A stretch of DNA of 64,000 nt from Cafeteria roenbergensis (Eukaryota; Sar; Bigyra; Bicosoecida; Cafeteriaceae), in assembly GCA_008330645.1 (NCBI GenBank), contig VLTN01000027.1, forward strand, positions 62,001 through 126,000, in the 5' to 3' direction. Under the pieces are notes generated by a model. It did not search any database, had not been told where the DNA came from, and saw nothing but the letters and a program-made list of their open reading frames with translations. A program made the position numbers and the translations under genes. This document shows positions 46,155 through 56,518 of the stretch, in pieces (position 1 is the first letter of the stretch; the number at the start of each line of letters is the position of its first letter).

Positions 46155-47710
46155 ATGGCCGCCGCTTCCGCCGCCGACTCCAGCAGCTTCGCAGAGAAGT
46201 CGTCCATCAAGTCCAGGACGATGCTTGGGGACGGGTCGTACACCCTGGTGAGCGCGAGGCCTGCGGGAGAACACTCGAGGCTTGCGCGCCTGGCGATGCG
46301 TTTGCGTCGCTGCCATACCCCCCCCCCTCCGACGCTTTCCTTCCGCCCCGAGGCGAAAACGATCAGCCGTTCGCGTGCGCCCTTTCGTGTGTTGACCCGC
46401 CGCGCCTTTTCGCAGGCAACCAAGGGCTGCTTTGACGTCATCGCCAACGCCATGGTGAGATCGGTTGTCGTTTTTGCCGTGGAGGTAAAGATCGGGCAGT
46501 GCGCCACCAACGGCAGGGCGCTTCGGCCCGCGGGGAGCTGCGCTCGGCAGGCAAGCGTGCTGTGTTTACGGGTTTCTCGGCACCATTTGCGCGGAGCCCG
46601 TGTGACCCGCCCGCCCCCCGTCCAAGTTGTGGTTTTGGTATTGTGCCTGCTCGCGAGCTGCAGGACATCGCCGACAGCGCGCTGGACGCCGTCGAGATGC
46701 CATCTGGCCGCCACTTTGTGCTCGCGGACTACGGCACCGCTGACGGCGGCACGTCCATTGACCTCGTGTCCCGAGTCATCGGCAAGGTCCGGGAGCGCAC
46801 TTCAGCTGACCAGGAGGTCATCGTGCTGTACGAGGACATCCCGACCAACCCGTTCGGGCCCCTGTTCCAGATGACCCAGGGCATGCTCGCGCTCCCGGGA
46901 GGGCGCACCTCATTCCTGGCCAAGCACCCCACTGGCGTCTTTGTTCACGCCGTCGGGACCAGCTTCTACCGCCAGTGCGCCCCCACCGGCACGGTGGACT
47001 TCGGCATGAGCTTCACGGCTATGCACTGGACCAGCGCCGTGCCTTGCCCCATTCCTGGCACGCTGCACTCCGTGATGGCCCCCGAGGAGGTCCGGGCAAG
47101 GTACGCGGCGCAGTCCGGGGCGGACTGGGCCAAGATCCTGGAGCAGCGCGCCAAGGAGATGCGCCCCGGCGCGCGCCTCATCATGGCAAACTTCTGCGTC
47201 GACGACAAGGGCTGCTACCTCGGCTACACCACCCCCCACGGCGGGCCCTCCGCGAACATGCACGGCCTGTTCGCCAAGCACTGGGCCGAGCTCCGCGACT
47301 CTGGCCGCATCACTGCCGAGGAGTTCGACGCCACCAACTTCCCCCAGCACTACCGCACCGTGGACGAGTTCAAGGCCCCTCTCGAGGACGAGACTTCGGC
47401 TGCGCACCGCCTCGGCCTGCGCCTCGAGACCATCGAGACGCGCCGCACGCCCTGCCCCTTCGCGACTGCCTGGGCCAACGGCGAGTACTCCAGCCCGGAG
47501 GCCTTTGCCAAGGACTACGTGCCCACGCTGCGCTCCTGGTCCACGTCCGTGTTCGTGTCGGGCCTGTCGGAGTCGCGCCCCGTGGAGGAGCGCAACGCAA
47601 TCGTGGAGGAGTTCTGGGGCAAGTACGAGGCAGCGGCCGCCGCGGACCCTGCAGCGCATGGGATGGATTATATCCATGCCTTCATCGTGGTGCGCAAGGA
47701 GTCGGCGTGA
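46155..47710 (+). CDS. SABATH-like SAM-dependent carboxyl methyltransferase
   Basis: Exons 46155-46247, 46416-46454, 46664-47710; 392 residues. Introns 168 nt (GTGAGC...CGCAG) and 209 nt (GTGAGA...CTGCAG); an acceptor six bases upstream (46657) would add Leu-Gln. Family (Methyltransf_7) transfers a methyl group from SAM to carboxyl groups of small acids such as salicylate, jasmonate or farnesoate. Visible family marks: MLGDGSYTLATKGC at the N terminus, the SAM-binding loop LADYGTADGGTSIDL, VLYEDIPTNPFGPLF (the acidic residue-N-D/F segment), VHAVGTSFYRQCAPTGTVD, MSFTAMHWTS, and RPGARLIMANFCVDDKG. No signal peptide, so cytosolic. The substrate cannot be told from sequence. Stop TGA. Confidence 0.87.
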
Positions 47711-48169
47711 GGCCCGGCCATCTCGTGAGCGCAAGAGGCAGCCAGAGCCCGTTGAAGGCTCGGCAGCAACAAAACAAGGTGGACTTTGCATCGCTTCGCT
47801 CGCACCCGCGCACGCACGACCCGCCTTCCACACGAGTGCGACGTGCTCGCGCGAGGAGCCGAGTGCCACAAATTGCCGTTTGCGAAAGGAAGCGACGCGC
47901 CGCGCCGCAGGCTTGCCCGAGCCCCGCGGCCACGTCGGCCCACACCTTCGCGCCACGCTCCGTGTGTGGGCGGCACGGTCGGCCCCCCGGCCAGGGGGGT
48001 GCGCGGGCGCGGGCTTGTCACAGGGGCCGGGGCGTCGATCGCAATTCAGCAGCTGTGCGCGCTCAACTGCAACTTTCGTGGGGGGGCAAAAGTCGGCTTG
48101 TTCCACCGCACCGCTGCCCTCCCAGGCGCGGACCGAAGCGCCTCCCGCCCCCTCCGCGAGCCGTCTAGC
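47711..48169. other. Spacer between methyltransferase and MACPF gene
   Basis: 459 bp, tandem orientation, no gene recognised. The last bases before the MACPF ATG read CTAGC, as before the H2A ATG. Confidence 0.5.
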
Positions 48170-50165
48170 ATGAGGACGGCTGTTCTTGCGCTCGTCGGAG
48201 CCGCTGCGGCGTCGGCCCAGATGCTCCAGAACTGGGTCCCTGGCATTTGCGGCGCCGGCTCACTCACCCCGACCGTGGGAGTCGGCTGCGGAGTCCTCGG
48301 CAGCGATCTGAAGATGGTGAGCGCCACCTGGGGGGAAAAGGCTACCCGCGCGACGATGGCAGGCCGGCTCGGGGGAGGGGGACCGCGTTTCCTGCAGCCC
48401 GCCGGGTTGCAAGCGCGCGCACTGTGACTGCTCGGGCTCGATGCGTCCCCCGATCGGCGCGCTCCGAGCCGTGCCGCTGGTTGGCCCGCCCCGCCCACCC
48501 TTGCCGCGCGTCGCGGGCCTGGTCCTCTCTGCCGGAACGCCCGCAGTACGCGCCCCCCGAGGCCAGCCAGTACAAGATCAAGCCCATCATCCAGAACATG
48601 CCCTGCATGCCCCAGTGCTACATCCCGGGCCACGAGACGGACCCCGAGTGCCAGTACTGCGTGTATGTGAACACGCTGTACCCCGACCAGCCCTTCAAGG
48701 TGCCCAAGAACGTGTTCGTGACCGAGTGGACGGGCTCGAGCACGTGCTTCGAGCACACCTCCATGGAGTCGTGGGACAACCTGGCGCAGCAGACGGGGCA
48801 CACCTCGTCCCACAGCGGGTGGTTCAGCTGGCACTCCACAACGACCCTCAACTTCATGAACCGGTACTTCAAGGACATGGCCTCCTTGTCCATGCTGGTG
48901 CAGCGCTACATTTACTCCAGCATCGTGCTCTTCCCCCAGCAGCAGCTCGACCCGGACTTTGAGACCTACATCTCCATCCTGCCAACGGAGTTCAACTCCT
49001 CCACCCAGGCTGCCTTCTTCGAGTTCATTAACAACTATGGCACGCACTACATCGACTCTGCCTTCATGGGCGGCTCTGCCGTGCTGACGTCCTTCTTCGA
49101 GTCCTGCCTGCTGTCCACCATGTCGGGCCAGTGGGTGTACAAGGAGAGCGGTGAGCGGCCGCGGCGGCAGGCCTTGCGGCAGCCAGCGCCGCCCTCGACA
49201 GGCTTGTGCTGGCCTGCCCCCAGCCGCTTCCCCGCAGCCTCCGCCCCAGCGGCGCTTGCCCCCGCCCTTCCGCCACTCCTCGTCGCCCTGAGCAGCGCAC
49301 GCCCCACCGCACCGCACCAGTTCTCTTCCGCCCTCCGCTGCTGCCCCCCATCCCCCCCAACCGCAGGCGGAAGCTTCTTCGGTATCTTCAACCACGACCA
49401 CAAGCACGGCTCCGGCTTCAACAAGACCTCGTGCCTGTACTACGAGAACTCCAACTCCTCGGTCAACCTCTACGGCGGCAACGGCGCAAAGTGGGGCGAC
49501 TTCAACTGGACCCACCCCGTCTCCCCCAACTTCACCAAGGACTGGGCCGACACGCTCTACAGCGACCAGATCCCTGCCGTGTTCAACCTGCAGCCGCTGC
49601 CCCTGATCTTCCCCGCGCAGTACAGCAAGCAGGCCGTAGCGCTCAACACCTCGATCCAGGCCTACTTCGACGTGATTGGCGCAAAGAACGACGCCATTGC
49701 CAAGTCGTGAGGCCGACGCTGTCGCTCCCGCTTCCGCCCCCCATGCAACCGTGCTCAGTCGCGCGCGCATTTGCGCTCCGCGACTGCGACTCTGGCCGGG
49801 GCATGGCCGCACACGATGGCAGGCGCTCGTTGCAGCGCCCCCCGCATTGATGTGCCGCCCCCCGCCCAGTCAACCGCGCAATCCGGCGACTCCCGCGCCC
49901 CTGCTCGCCCCGCAGAATGGGCCCCCGTCAGAACCCCAAGCCCAGCTGGTGCAAGGACCCGAACCCGCCGGCTGCCTACTACGACAGCGTGTCGGGCGAC
50001 AACCCAAACTGCAGCAACTCCACGGAGTCGCTCGCTGTGGCGGCCGACCCTCCTCCGCTGCCCAAGTGCCCCAACATGCTGGCCGAGCTCGAGGTCCGCC
50101 GCCGCCAGGCGGAGGAGGTTGCTCTGGCGCTGGAGCTCGGCATCGCCCCTCCCACCTTCAAGTAG
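48170..50165 (+). CDS. Secreted MACPF-domain (perforin-like) protein
   Basis: Exons 48170-48316, 48547-49150, 49367-49706, 49916-50165; 446 residues. Introns 230, 216 and 209 nt, GTGAG...GCAG, phases consistent. A cleavable signal peptide is clear (MRTAVLALVGAAAASA), then a cysteine-rich segment (C-x3-C, C-x2-C) and the MACPF core, whose signature NNYGTHYIDSAFMGG lies in exon 2. Many N-x-S/T sites suit a secreted glycoprotein. The C-terminal exon is rich in Asn/Cys/Pro and ends in a charged helix. MACPF proteins oligomerise and can form pores (complement, perforin, apicomplexan PLPs), but many are not lytic, and nothing here shows activity. It sits beside another secreted protein, the phospholipase B-like gene. 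Intron 2 is a multiple of three without a stop, so retention would be tolerated. Confidence 0.85.
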
Positions 50166-50641
50166 ACTGCCGGGCACGGTCTCCGCGTGCGCGGTGCCCC
50201 GGGCGCCTTTTTGAGGCGGTCCCGGTGCACCCGCAGCACGGGTCGGAGCCATCACAGCACCCCGGCTTTCGCATGCTCCCGTCTGCCCTTTGCTCTTTTG
50301 CGTGCTGCCACTCTTCGGCTGCTCGCCACTGCATCCGCCTCAACGAACACTGACTGAGGAGCCGTTGCAGCTGCACGCTGCGCCCGCGCCGCGTTTGCGT
50401 CTCACACAGCTCGGCCCTCGCTCGCGCCCCCACTCTCTCGAGCCCTGCGCTCGCGCGGGGGCTGAAGCACGCGCCCCTGCGACGGCCAGGGCCGCCCCTC
50501 GCGATCGAGGAAAAGCGCGAGAATCGCAGCAGAGGCAGGCTCTGCAAACCTCAACCAGGCAGCGCGACACAGACACTCCGGCGACGTGGCCGAGGCCCCA
50601 CTCCCGTGCGCGGCGACCCAGGCGTACCTGCACCCCACACG
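50166..50641. other. Spacer between MACPF and phospholipase B-like genes
   Basis: 476 bp, tandem genes, promoter of the second expected here. No gene, RNA or repeat recognised. Confidence 0.5.
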
Positions 50642-52500
50642 ATGATCTCGGCCCTGGCAGTGCTAGCCCTGGCCGGCGCAGCGGCGGCGACGGCTCCTTC
50701 CGAGATTTCGGCTGGCGTGGTTCGTTCCCTGCACGGAAGGCGGTGCAATTTCGGCGCCGCGGACGCCCTCGCCACCGGCCAGTATATCGAGGAAGTCGAA
50801 AAGGATGGATGGGGCAAGCTGTGGGTGACCGCAAGCGAGAGCGCGGCGGCAGCCGGCGCGAGCTCCGAGGATCAGGCGTTCGCTGCCGGCTGCGTGCACG
50901 GCCACCTCCTGCAGCACCGCATGTTCCAGTACTGGAGGAACTACGAGGCGAACGAGTACGGCAAGGGCAAGGGCCCCTGCGCGTCGCTCGAGGCATTCAT
51001 CGACGCCCAGATGATCTACACGGATCAAGTTGCAGTCGCCAAGACCGTCACCCCGGTCGATGCAACCCCTGACTTTATCAGCGGCCTCGGCCACATCACG
51101 GCCCAGTTCGAGGGCCTTGTGCAGGGCTACGCGGCCGTCGCCCCCCCCTCCGAGACACTGACCCGCCGCGAGATCTACATGCTCAACTCCGTGGGGGACC
51201 TGGAGGACCTGGACGGCATCTGCAGCGGCAAGATCGTCCTGAACGCCCGCGCCATCAAGGCCATCGAGGAGCTCACCGGCAAGCCCTACCCCCCGCCTCC
51301 CGCTGCGGCGCTCGGCTTTGACCCCGTCCCCCAGAAGATGAAGCTGACCGACTGCAGCGGCTTCGTGCGCGTCACCCCCGGCGCGACGGACCTCATCCTG
51401 GGGCAGGCCACCTGGCGCTCCTACTACGCCATGCTCCGCACCTACAACGTGTTCAACCTGCCGTACACTCCCGCAGGCGTGGTGAGCTTCAGCGCCTCCC
51501 CGGGCTTCCTCATGAGCAAGGACGACTACGCAGTCAGCGGCGGCGACAAGGCGCGCCTCATGATCTTCGAGACGACCAACAGCGTCTTCTACAAGAGCCT
51601 CTACAACGACTACCTCACCCCGCGCTCCATGCTCACCTGGCAGCGGTCCGCTATCGGCATGCAGTGGGCCACGTCCGGCCCCGAGTACGTCAGCATCATG
51701 AAGACGAACCAGAGCGGCACCTACAACAACCAGTGGGTCGTGGCCGACAACAAGCTCTTCGTCCCCGGCAACACCTCCCTGCCCAAGGATCTCCTCTGGG
51801 CTGTGGAGCTCGTGCCAGGCCTCACCCAGTCCGCCGACATCACCCCGGTGCTCCAGGAGCAGGGCTACTGGCCCAGCTACAACATCCCCTACTTCCCAGC
51901 CATCTACAACATCAGCGGCTACCTGGAGGCCGCCGCTCGCTACGGCAACGACTACGTCTACGCCAAGGCACCCCGCGCCAACATCTTCCGGCGCAACGCC
52001 ACCGACGTCTCGGACCCCGCCTCCCTCGGCAACCTGCTCCGCTACAACAACTACAAGTTCGACCCGCTCGCCGGCGGCGACCCCATCTCGGGCGCGTGAG
52101 TCCCCTCGCTGCTTGGCTGCAGCAGCCTCCGGCACCCGCACTTGCCATGCACCTACGCTGGCACCTGCTTCCCGCCGTCGCTGGCCGCCATTGCTGCCGT
52201 TGAGCCCCCAGCCACCCTGCCACCCCGCCCCCTCCCCGCAACCGCTTCCGCAGTATCGCGTCGCGTGGAGACCTCGCCAAGCCCCAGGCTGTGGCGTTCG
52301 GCGCAGTCGACGCCAAGGTCACCAGCTTCAGCATGGCCAACAACGGCTCGCCCACGACGTTCGCAATCTGCGGCCCCACGCACGTGCAGCAGCCCGTCTT
52401 CTCGTGGGCCCCCAACTTCTCCAACGTCACCCACGACGGCGTGCCCGCCTCCTTCCCCTTCGACTGGGTCGAGATGCCCGTGGCCCCGCCCTCCGAGTGA
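50642..52500 (+). CDS. Phospholipase B-like protein (lysosomal/secreted)
   Basis: Exons 50642-52095 and 52254-52500, 566 residues. The 158-nt intron (GTGAGT...CCGCAG) splits the conserved motif that becomes AIASRGDL once joined; most family members read C-x-A-I-x-x-R-G-D-L, and the Cys is Ser-Gly here. Signal peptide MISALAVLALAGAAAATA. Family is an N-terminal-nucleophile amidase fold that self-cleaves before a cysteine. Here that residue is C238 in KLTDCSGFVRVTP, followed by LILGQATWRSY, FLMSKDDYAV, FETTNSVF, LTWQRSAIGMQWA, SGTYNNQWVV, GYWPSYNIPYFPAIYNISGY and the terminal CGPTHVQQPVFSW. All are family landmarks. It probably acts on phospholipids or amides in a digestive compartment. Several N-glycosylation sites. 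Stop TGA. Confidence 0.93.
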
Positions 52501-52630
52501 AGCGCCCCGCCAGGCTTGCGTGAAGCGCATCGCAGCGCACAGCGAACAGCGGCTGTCGAACCAACGGCAGGCTATGCATCCCCCACACACGCGGCGCTCG
52601 ATCGGCGAAGGGGACTCCCCGGCCGCGTCG

Positions 52631-53637
52631 TCACACACGCTCGTCGCTCCCGTCGGCGGCGCCGGCCGCCTTGGCCTGCTGCAGCAGGGCCGCTGCCGCC
52701 GGCAGGTTTTCCATCGCGATTTCGCCCCCCGGCACGCCGTCCTCCGCCGGCCAAGGCAGGTCGAACAGCTCCTGGTGCTTCCGTCCCTCCAGCCAGGCGA
52801 TGAGCTCTGCCGCCCGCTCCTCGCTCCCGAGCGCCCTGAACCCGGGCACCCTGTGCGTCTCCCGGCGCACTCCGGCCTCGTCCAGCCCCTTCGCCCGCAT
52901 TGCGTCGGCCATGGCGAGGAACCTTGTGGCGCGCTTTCGCAGCCCGTGGACCTTGGACCGGTGCCCTGCGGCCTCCAGGTGCGACGTCCACTCGTGCGAG
53001 CCGTTGAGCACGCTCCCGCACACCCTGCAGCGGTACTTGCGCCACTCCTCCGCCTCGCGGTGCGTCACCGTGTCCTCCGGCACCAGGAACGGAGCGAGCT
53101 CTTCGTCGCTCACCTTGGCGCCCGGCGCCCGGAGCCGGGGCGCCAGCGCGGCCAGCGGGCCGGCGGCCAGCGTCGCGGGCTCCCGCACCAGCTCGTTCCA
53201 CCGGCTGGCGTCGGACGAGTCAACGCGAGTGAGCGAGACTCCGCGGTCGCGAAACCGGCGCCGGATCCACCCGAGCTGATCGCGGGCATACTGGCGAGTG
53301 CGCAGCTGCAGCAAGCGCACTCCCTCCCGAAGCAGCTCGTCGGCCTCCGCCCACGCCGCAGCGCCGCTCGAGGCCGCATCACCGCCCGCCGCCAGCGGGG
53401 CATCGCCCTCCACTGTGCACCTTGCCGCCAGCGGGTGGTCGGCCGCGTCGAGGCGCGCCTGCTCCAGGTGCTTGAAGTATGGAGACAGCTCCTTGTACCC
53501 GATCGCCACAAGGAGGCCCTGCGTGCCGGTCGAGGAGGCGCGCGAGGGGCCCGTGGGTTCCGCCTCGTCGCCGGCAGCGCCGCTCTCGGCCGCTGCGGGG
53601 CTGGATCCGGGCCGGCCCTGGCCTTCCGCGTGGCTGC

Positions 53638-53669
<32 letters not shown>

Positions 53670-54832
53670 GGGGCGTCGCTCGCGCCTGGGCTCGCGCCTG
53701 GGCTCGCGACTTTGGCACTCGCAGGGGCAGCTGCAGCCTTCGCTGCCGAACCCGGCTGCGCGTCGTCCGCATTGCCGCCGCTGGTGGAAGGCGCAGCCCA
53801 TCCATGGGCCCGAGCCGGCGGCGGAGGCAGTGGCAGGCCGGTGTCGGGATCCCTGCCTGCCAGCACCATCCGCCGCCGCAGGGAGGCCACCTCACCAAGC
53901 AGGCCAGCCCGCAGCATGGACCCGACCCTGCCGTCCAGTCTGCGGTCCAGCACATCGGTGTCGGCGTCCACCCACAGCACCACGGCGAGCGGCGCGGCAG
54001 CCGGCACCCCAGTGGCAGCGGGTCGGCCGGCCCCGGCGAGGCGGCGGCCCTGCGCGCGGGTGAGCTCCGTGGCCGGCACCCCCGTCCGCAGGAACACGTC
54101 GAGGGCGGACTGCACGCGCCTGGTGTTGCCGGGGTGCACACGGCGGGCTGCGTCGGGGTCCACGGCCACAAGCCGCTCGTAGGGGGACATGCTGGACCAG
54201 CCGGGCGGCAGCTCCGTCGGACGCGGGCGCTTCCTCCCAGCCGCCCCCGTGCTGGCCGCCGCAGCCGCGGTGCTGCTGGCCCCCTCGCCGTGCTCGGGCG
54301 CGCGCTGCAGCTCAGCCGCCGTGCCACAACCCGCCTCCTCTGCCTCAAGCAGCGACTCGCGCAAGAGAGCCTGCACGTAGTAGCCGGTGCCGCCGACCAC
54401 AACGGGAAGCTTCCCACGGTCCAGTACGTCGTCGATGGCAGCGGCGGCTGCCCGGCGAAAGTCGCGAACCGTGAATGACTCCCACGGCTCCAGGAACGAG
54501 AGCAAGTGGTGCGGCACGCCCCGAGCCTCCTCGCGGGTCACCTTGGCAGTCGCGACGTCGAGGTCCTTGTACATTTGCATCGAGTCCGCATTGATGACCT
54601 CGCCGTCCAGCGCCTCGCAGAGGTCGATTGACAGCTTCGTCTTTCCCGCCCCCGTGGTGCCCACCACCACAGCAAACGCCCTCCGCCGCGCCTCAGGCCG
54701 GTTCGCGCCACTCATAATGCTGAGCTCCCTCGGAGCGTGGGCGGTCCCCGCTGGCGAGGCGCGCTGCACAGCCTCGAAGGCCCTTGCAGCAGCAGCGGCA
54801 GGCGCAGCCCGGGAGCGTCCGGCCAACAGCAT
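52631..54832 (-). CDS. tRNA dimethylallyltransferase (IPTase, MiaA/MOD5/TRIT1 family)
   Basis: 733 residues from ATG 54832, no intron. Transfers dimethylallyl from DMAPP to A37 of tRNAs that read UNN codons. P-loop GTTGAGKT (58-65), INADSMQMYKDLDVATAKVT, GVPHHLLSF, LPVVVGGTGYYVQALL, HPGNTRRVQSALDVF and RTRQYARDQLGWIRRRF are all IPTase landmarks. Near residues 603-630 is the eukaryotic matrin-type zinc finger (CRVCGSVLNGSHEWTSHLEA then AGHRSK). A disordered insertion of about 110 residues, including poly-serine from AGC repeats, splits the catalytic domain. Residues 1-39 are Arg/Ala-rich and free of acid until E20, like a mitochondrial presequence, and a second ATG at 54715 (MSGANRPEARRR) would give the cytosolic form, as known for yeast MOD5. 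Confidence 0.95.
53635..53669. repeat. GCT triplet repeat coding poly-serine in the IPTase
   Basis: About eleven CTG/GCT triplets on the plus strand; on the coding strand AGC codons giving ten or more serines in the disordered insertion. Confidence 0.9.
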
Positions 54833-55061
54833 GCGCCGCGCCCGCACGGCGCCTCAGTCAATTGCCCGTCTTGCAGACGAGGGGCTCCCGGGCTCCAGCC
54901 CTTTGTCGCTGTGCTCGCTCGTCCAGCTCGCGCGCGTGGTTTCTTTGGCCTCGGCTGAGGCAGAGGCAGGCAAATATTTGCCCGCGCGCATTTGCGACCT
55001 CCACGCGCACTCGGGCAACCGTCGCCGCCTCGGGGCAGCACCCGCCGGCCGGACTGAGGCC

Positions 55062-56315
55062 ATGCCCCGATTGCAGTGGGCCGTCGTGGCAGTGGTGGCT
55101 GCGGTCGCAGTCTCCCAGGCGGGAGCGCAGGTCTGCCGCGCCACAGGTGTCCCGCCGGCCAAGGTAAGAACCTGAGCATACGACACGGCCACGCGCTGCC
55201 CGGGCACCCCGTTGGCCAGATCGGATGTCCGCAGCGCTGAGTGCTGCCGACAAAGGCGAGAGAATGCGGAGGGCTGGCGGGGGGGGGGCTGCTCACGCCA
55301 AGCCCGGTGCTAGTTCCAGCGTTGCTGGCGCCGCCTGCTCGCTGCTGCTTCCTGAGTCTCGCAGCCTGTGCCGTCCCTGCAAAACTGCTACTTCTTCAAC
55401 TCGTTGTCGTGCTGCGTTGCCGGGCACGACGACGTGATCGGGGAGTGTGAGGCCGTTGCCAAACGGCCACCGACGCGACTTGCCGGGCAGCGAGGCGGTC
55501 ACTCCACCTTTTGCGTCGTCTTCTGCCCCGCTGCCTCTCGGCTTGGCCGCAGACCTCAAGGCTCTTGTGCCGGACACATGCGTCGCGGAGTACCCCCAGC
55601 TGGCCCGGCTGTTTTGCGCCGCTTGCTCCCCCGACCAGGTGAGCCAGCAGCAGTTGCCCATCCGTCGCTCCCCCCGCGCACCCCCCCTGACCGGCGTGTC
55701 CCCGTGCTGTCCCGCCATAGGACCCGCTGCCGCCCCCCCCCCCCCCCCCTCCCGCCTTGCCCCGCATGCCCCTCCGCGCCCAGCCCAAAGTGGTGTTCAG
55801 CGTGAACGGGACTCTGGAGCTGCGGCTCTGCCAGTCGTACGCCATGCGGCTGTTCACGACCCCCAACCAGTACAGCTCGTGCGGGCTCAAGATCAAACAG
55901 GCGGACGCATCAACCTTTGTCGGTGAGACGGGCGGCCCTGCCTGCTCGGCTGCGCGTGGCAGGTGCGGCGTCTCTGCAGCGCCTCTGACAGGCCCTGCAG
56001 CGAACTGCGCCTGTCTGGCGTGGCCCCGACCCACGCGCCCGCCGGCCCGCTTGCGCCCGACTGCCCGCCGCAGTGCTGCCCGGAATCATCGAGCCCGGCG
56101 GAACCAAGTCGCTCGTCAGCGTGGAGGCGTTTGTGAACTGGAACGGCCCCCTGAACGACTACCCGTTCCGCCCCCCCATGCTGAGGGACATGCGCTTCAT
56201 CGTCGCCCCCGACGGCACGGACTGTTTCACCGACGCGGGCTCTGCCGCAGCTGTGTCTGCCGCGGCGCTGCTTCTGGCCGGGCTTGCCAGCGTCTCCTTG
56301 CGCCGTTCCGGCTGA
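55062..56315 (+). CDS. Cysteine-rich surface protein, weakly folate-receptor-like
   Basis: Five exons: 55062-55163, 55365-55446, 55553-55638, 55784-55922, 56074-56315; 216 residues. Introns 201, 106, 145 and 151 nt; all end CAG and phases agree. Signal peptide MPRLQWAVVAVVAAVAVSQAGA. The mature part has a dense set of paired cysteines: NCYFFNSLSCCVAGHDD, DTCVAEYP then LFCAACSPDQ, RLCQSYAMRLF, SSCGLKI. CC followed by C-x-x-C-S-P is reminiscent of the folate-receptor-like fold (extracellular ligand binding), but the match is weak and the ligand unknown. It ends in a small linker, an alanine/leucine-rich hydrophobic segment of about 18 residues and a short basic tail, fitting a GPI signal or a single TM anchor. 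Divergent from the IPTase, 229 bp between ATGs. Confidence 0.75.
55733..55749. repeat. Homopolymer C17 in an intron of the cysteine-rich protein gene
   Basis: Seventeen C inside intron 55639-55783, about 35 nt before the acceptor, where it may double as a pyrimidine tract. Confidence 0.9.
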
Positions 56316-56518
56316 CCCGCCGTGCCCGGTCTGCGTGCGTGCGCCCACTGCGTGATTCGTCTGCGTGAGCAGGGCGGAGCAACCCGCATTGCCACCAGCT
56401 GAGGGGTTTGCGGTGCTGGTCATACTTGGCCAGCTGCGGGTCGCCTCAGCAGCTCGCGCACGCGATAACAAGCACTGCCGCGCAGTCGCCGAGGCGTCCA
56501 AAGCGCGAGTTGCGCGAC

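Noticed and set aside
47786-49812. Long minus-strand frame opposite the MACPF gene (588 codons)
   Set aside because: Antisense shadow; the plus-strand gene has a signal peptide, a MACPF signature and consistent splice sites.
50663-52141. Minus-strand frame of 492 codons opposite the phospholipase B-like gene
   Set aside because: Its valine/glutamate-rich sequence mirrors the codon bias of the sense gene. No family match.
52142-52203. Extra exon reading PCTYAGTCFPPS in the phospholipase B-like gene
   Set aside because: Direct joining of 52095 to 52254 restores the conserved AIASRGDL motif in phase; the extra segment would break it.
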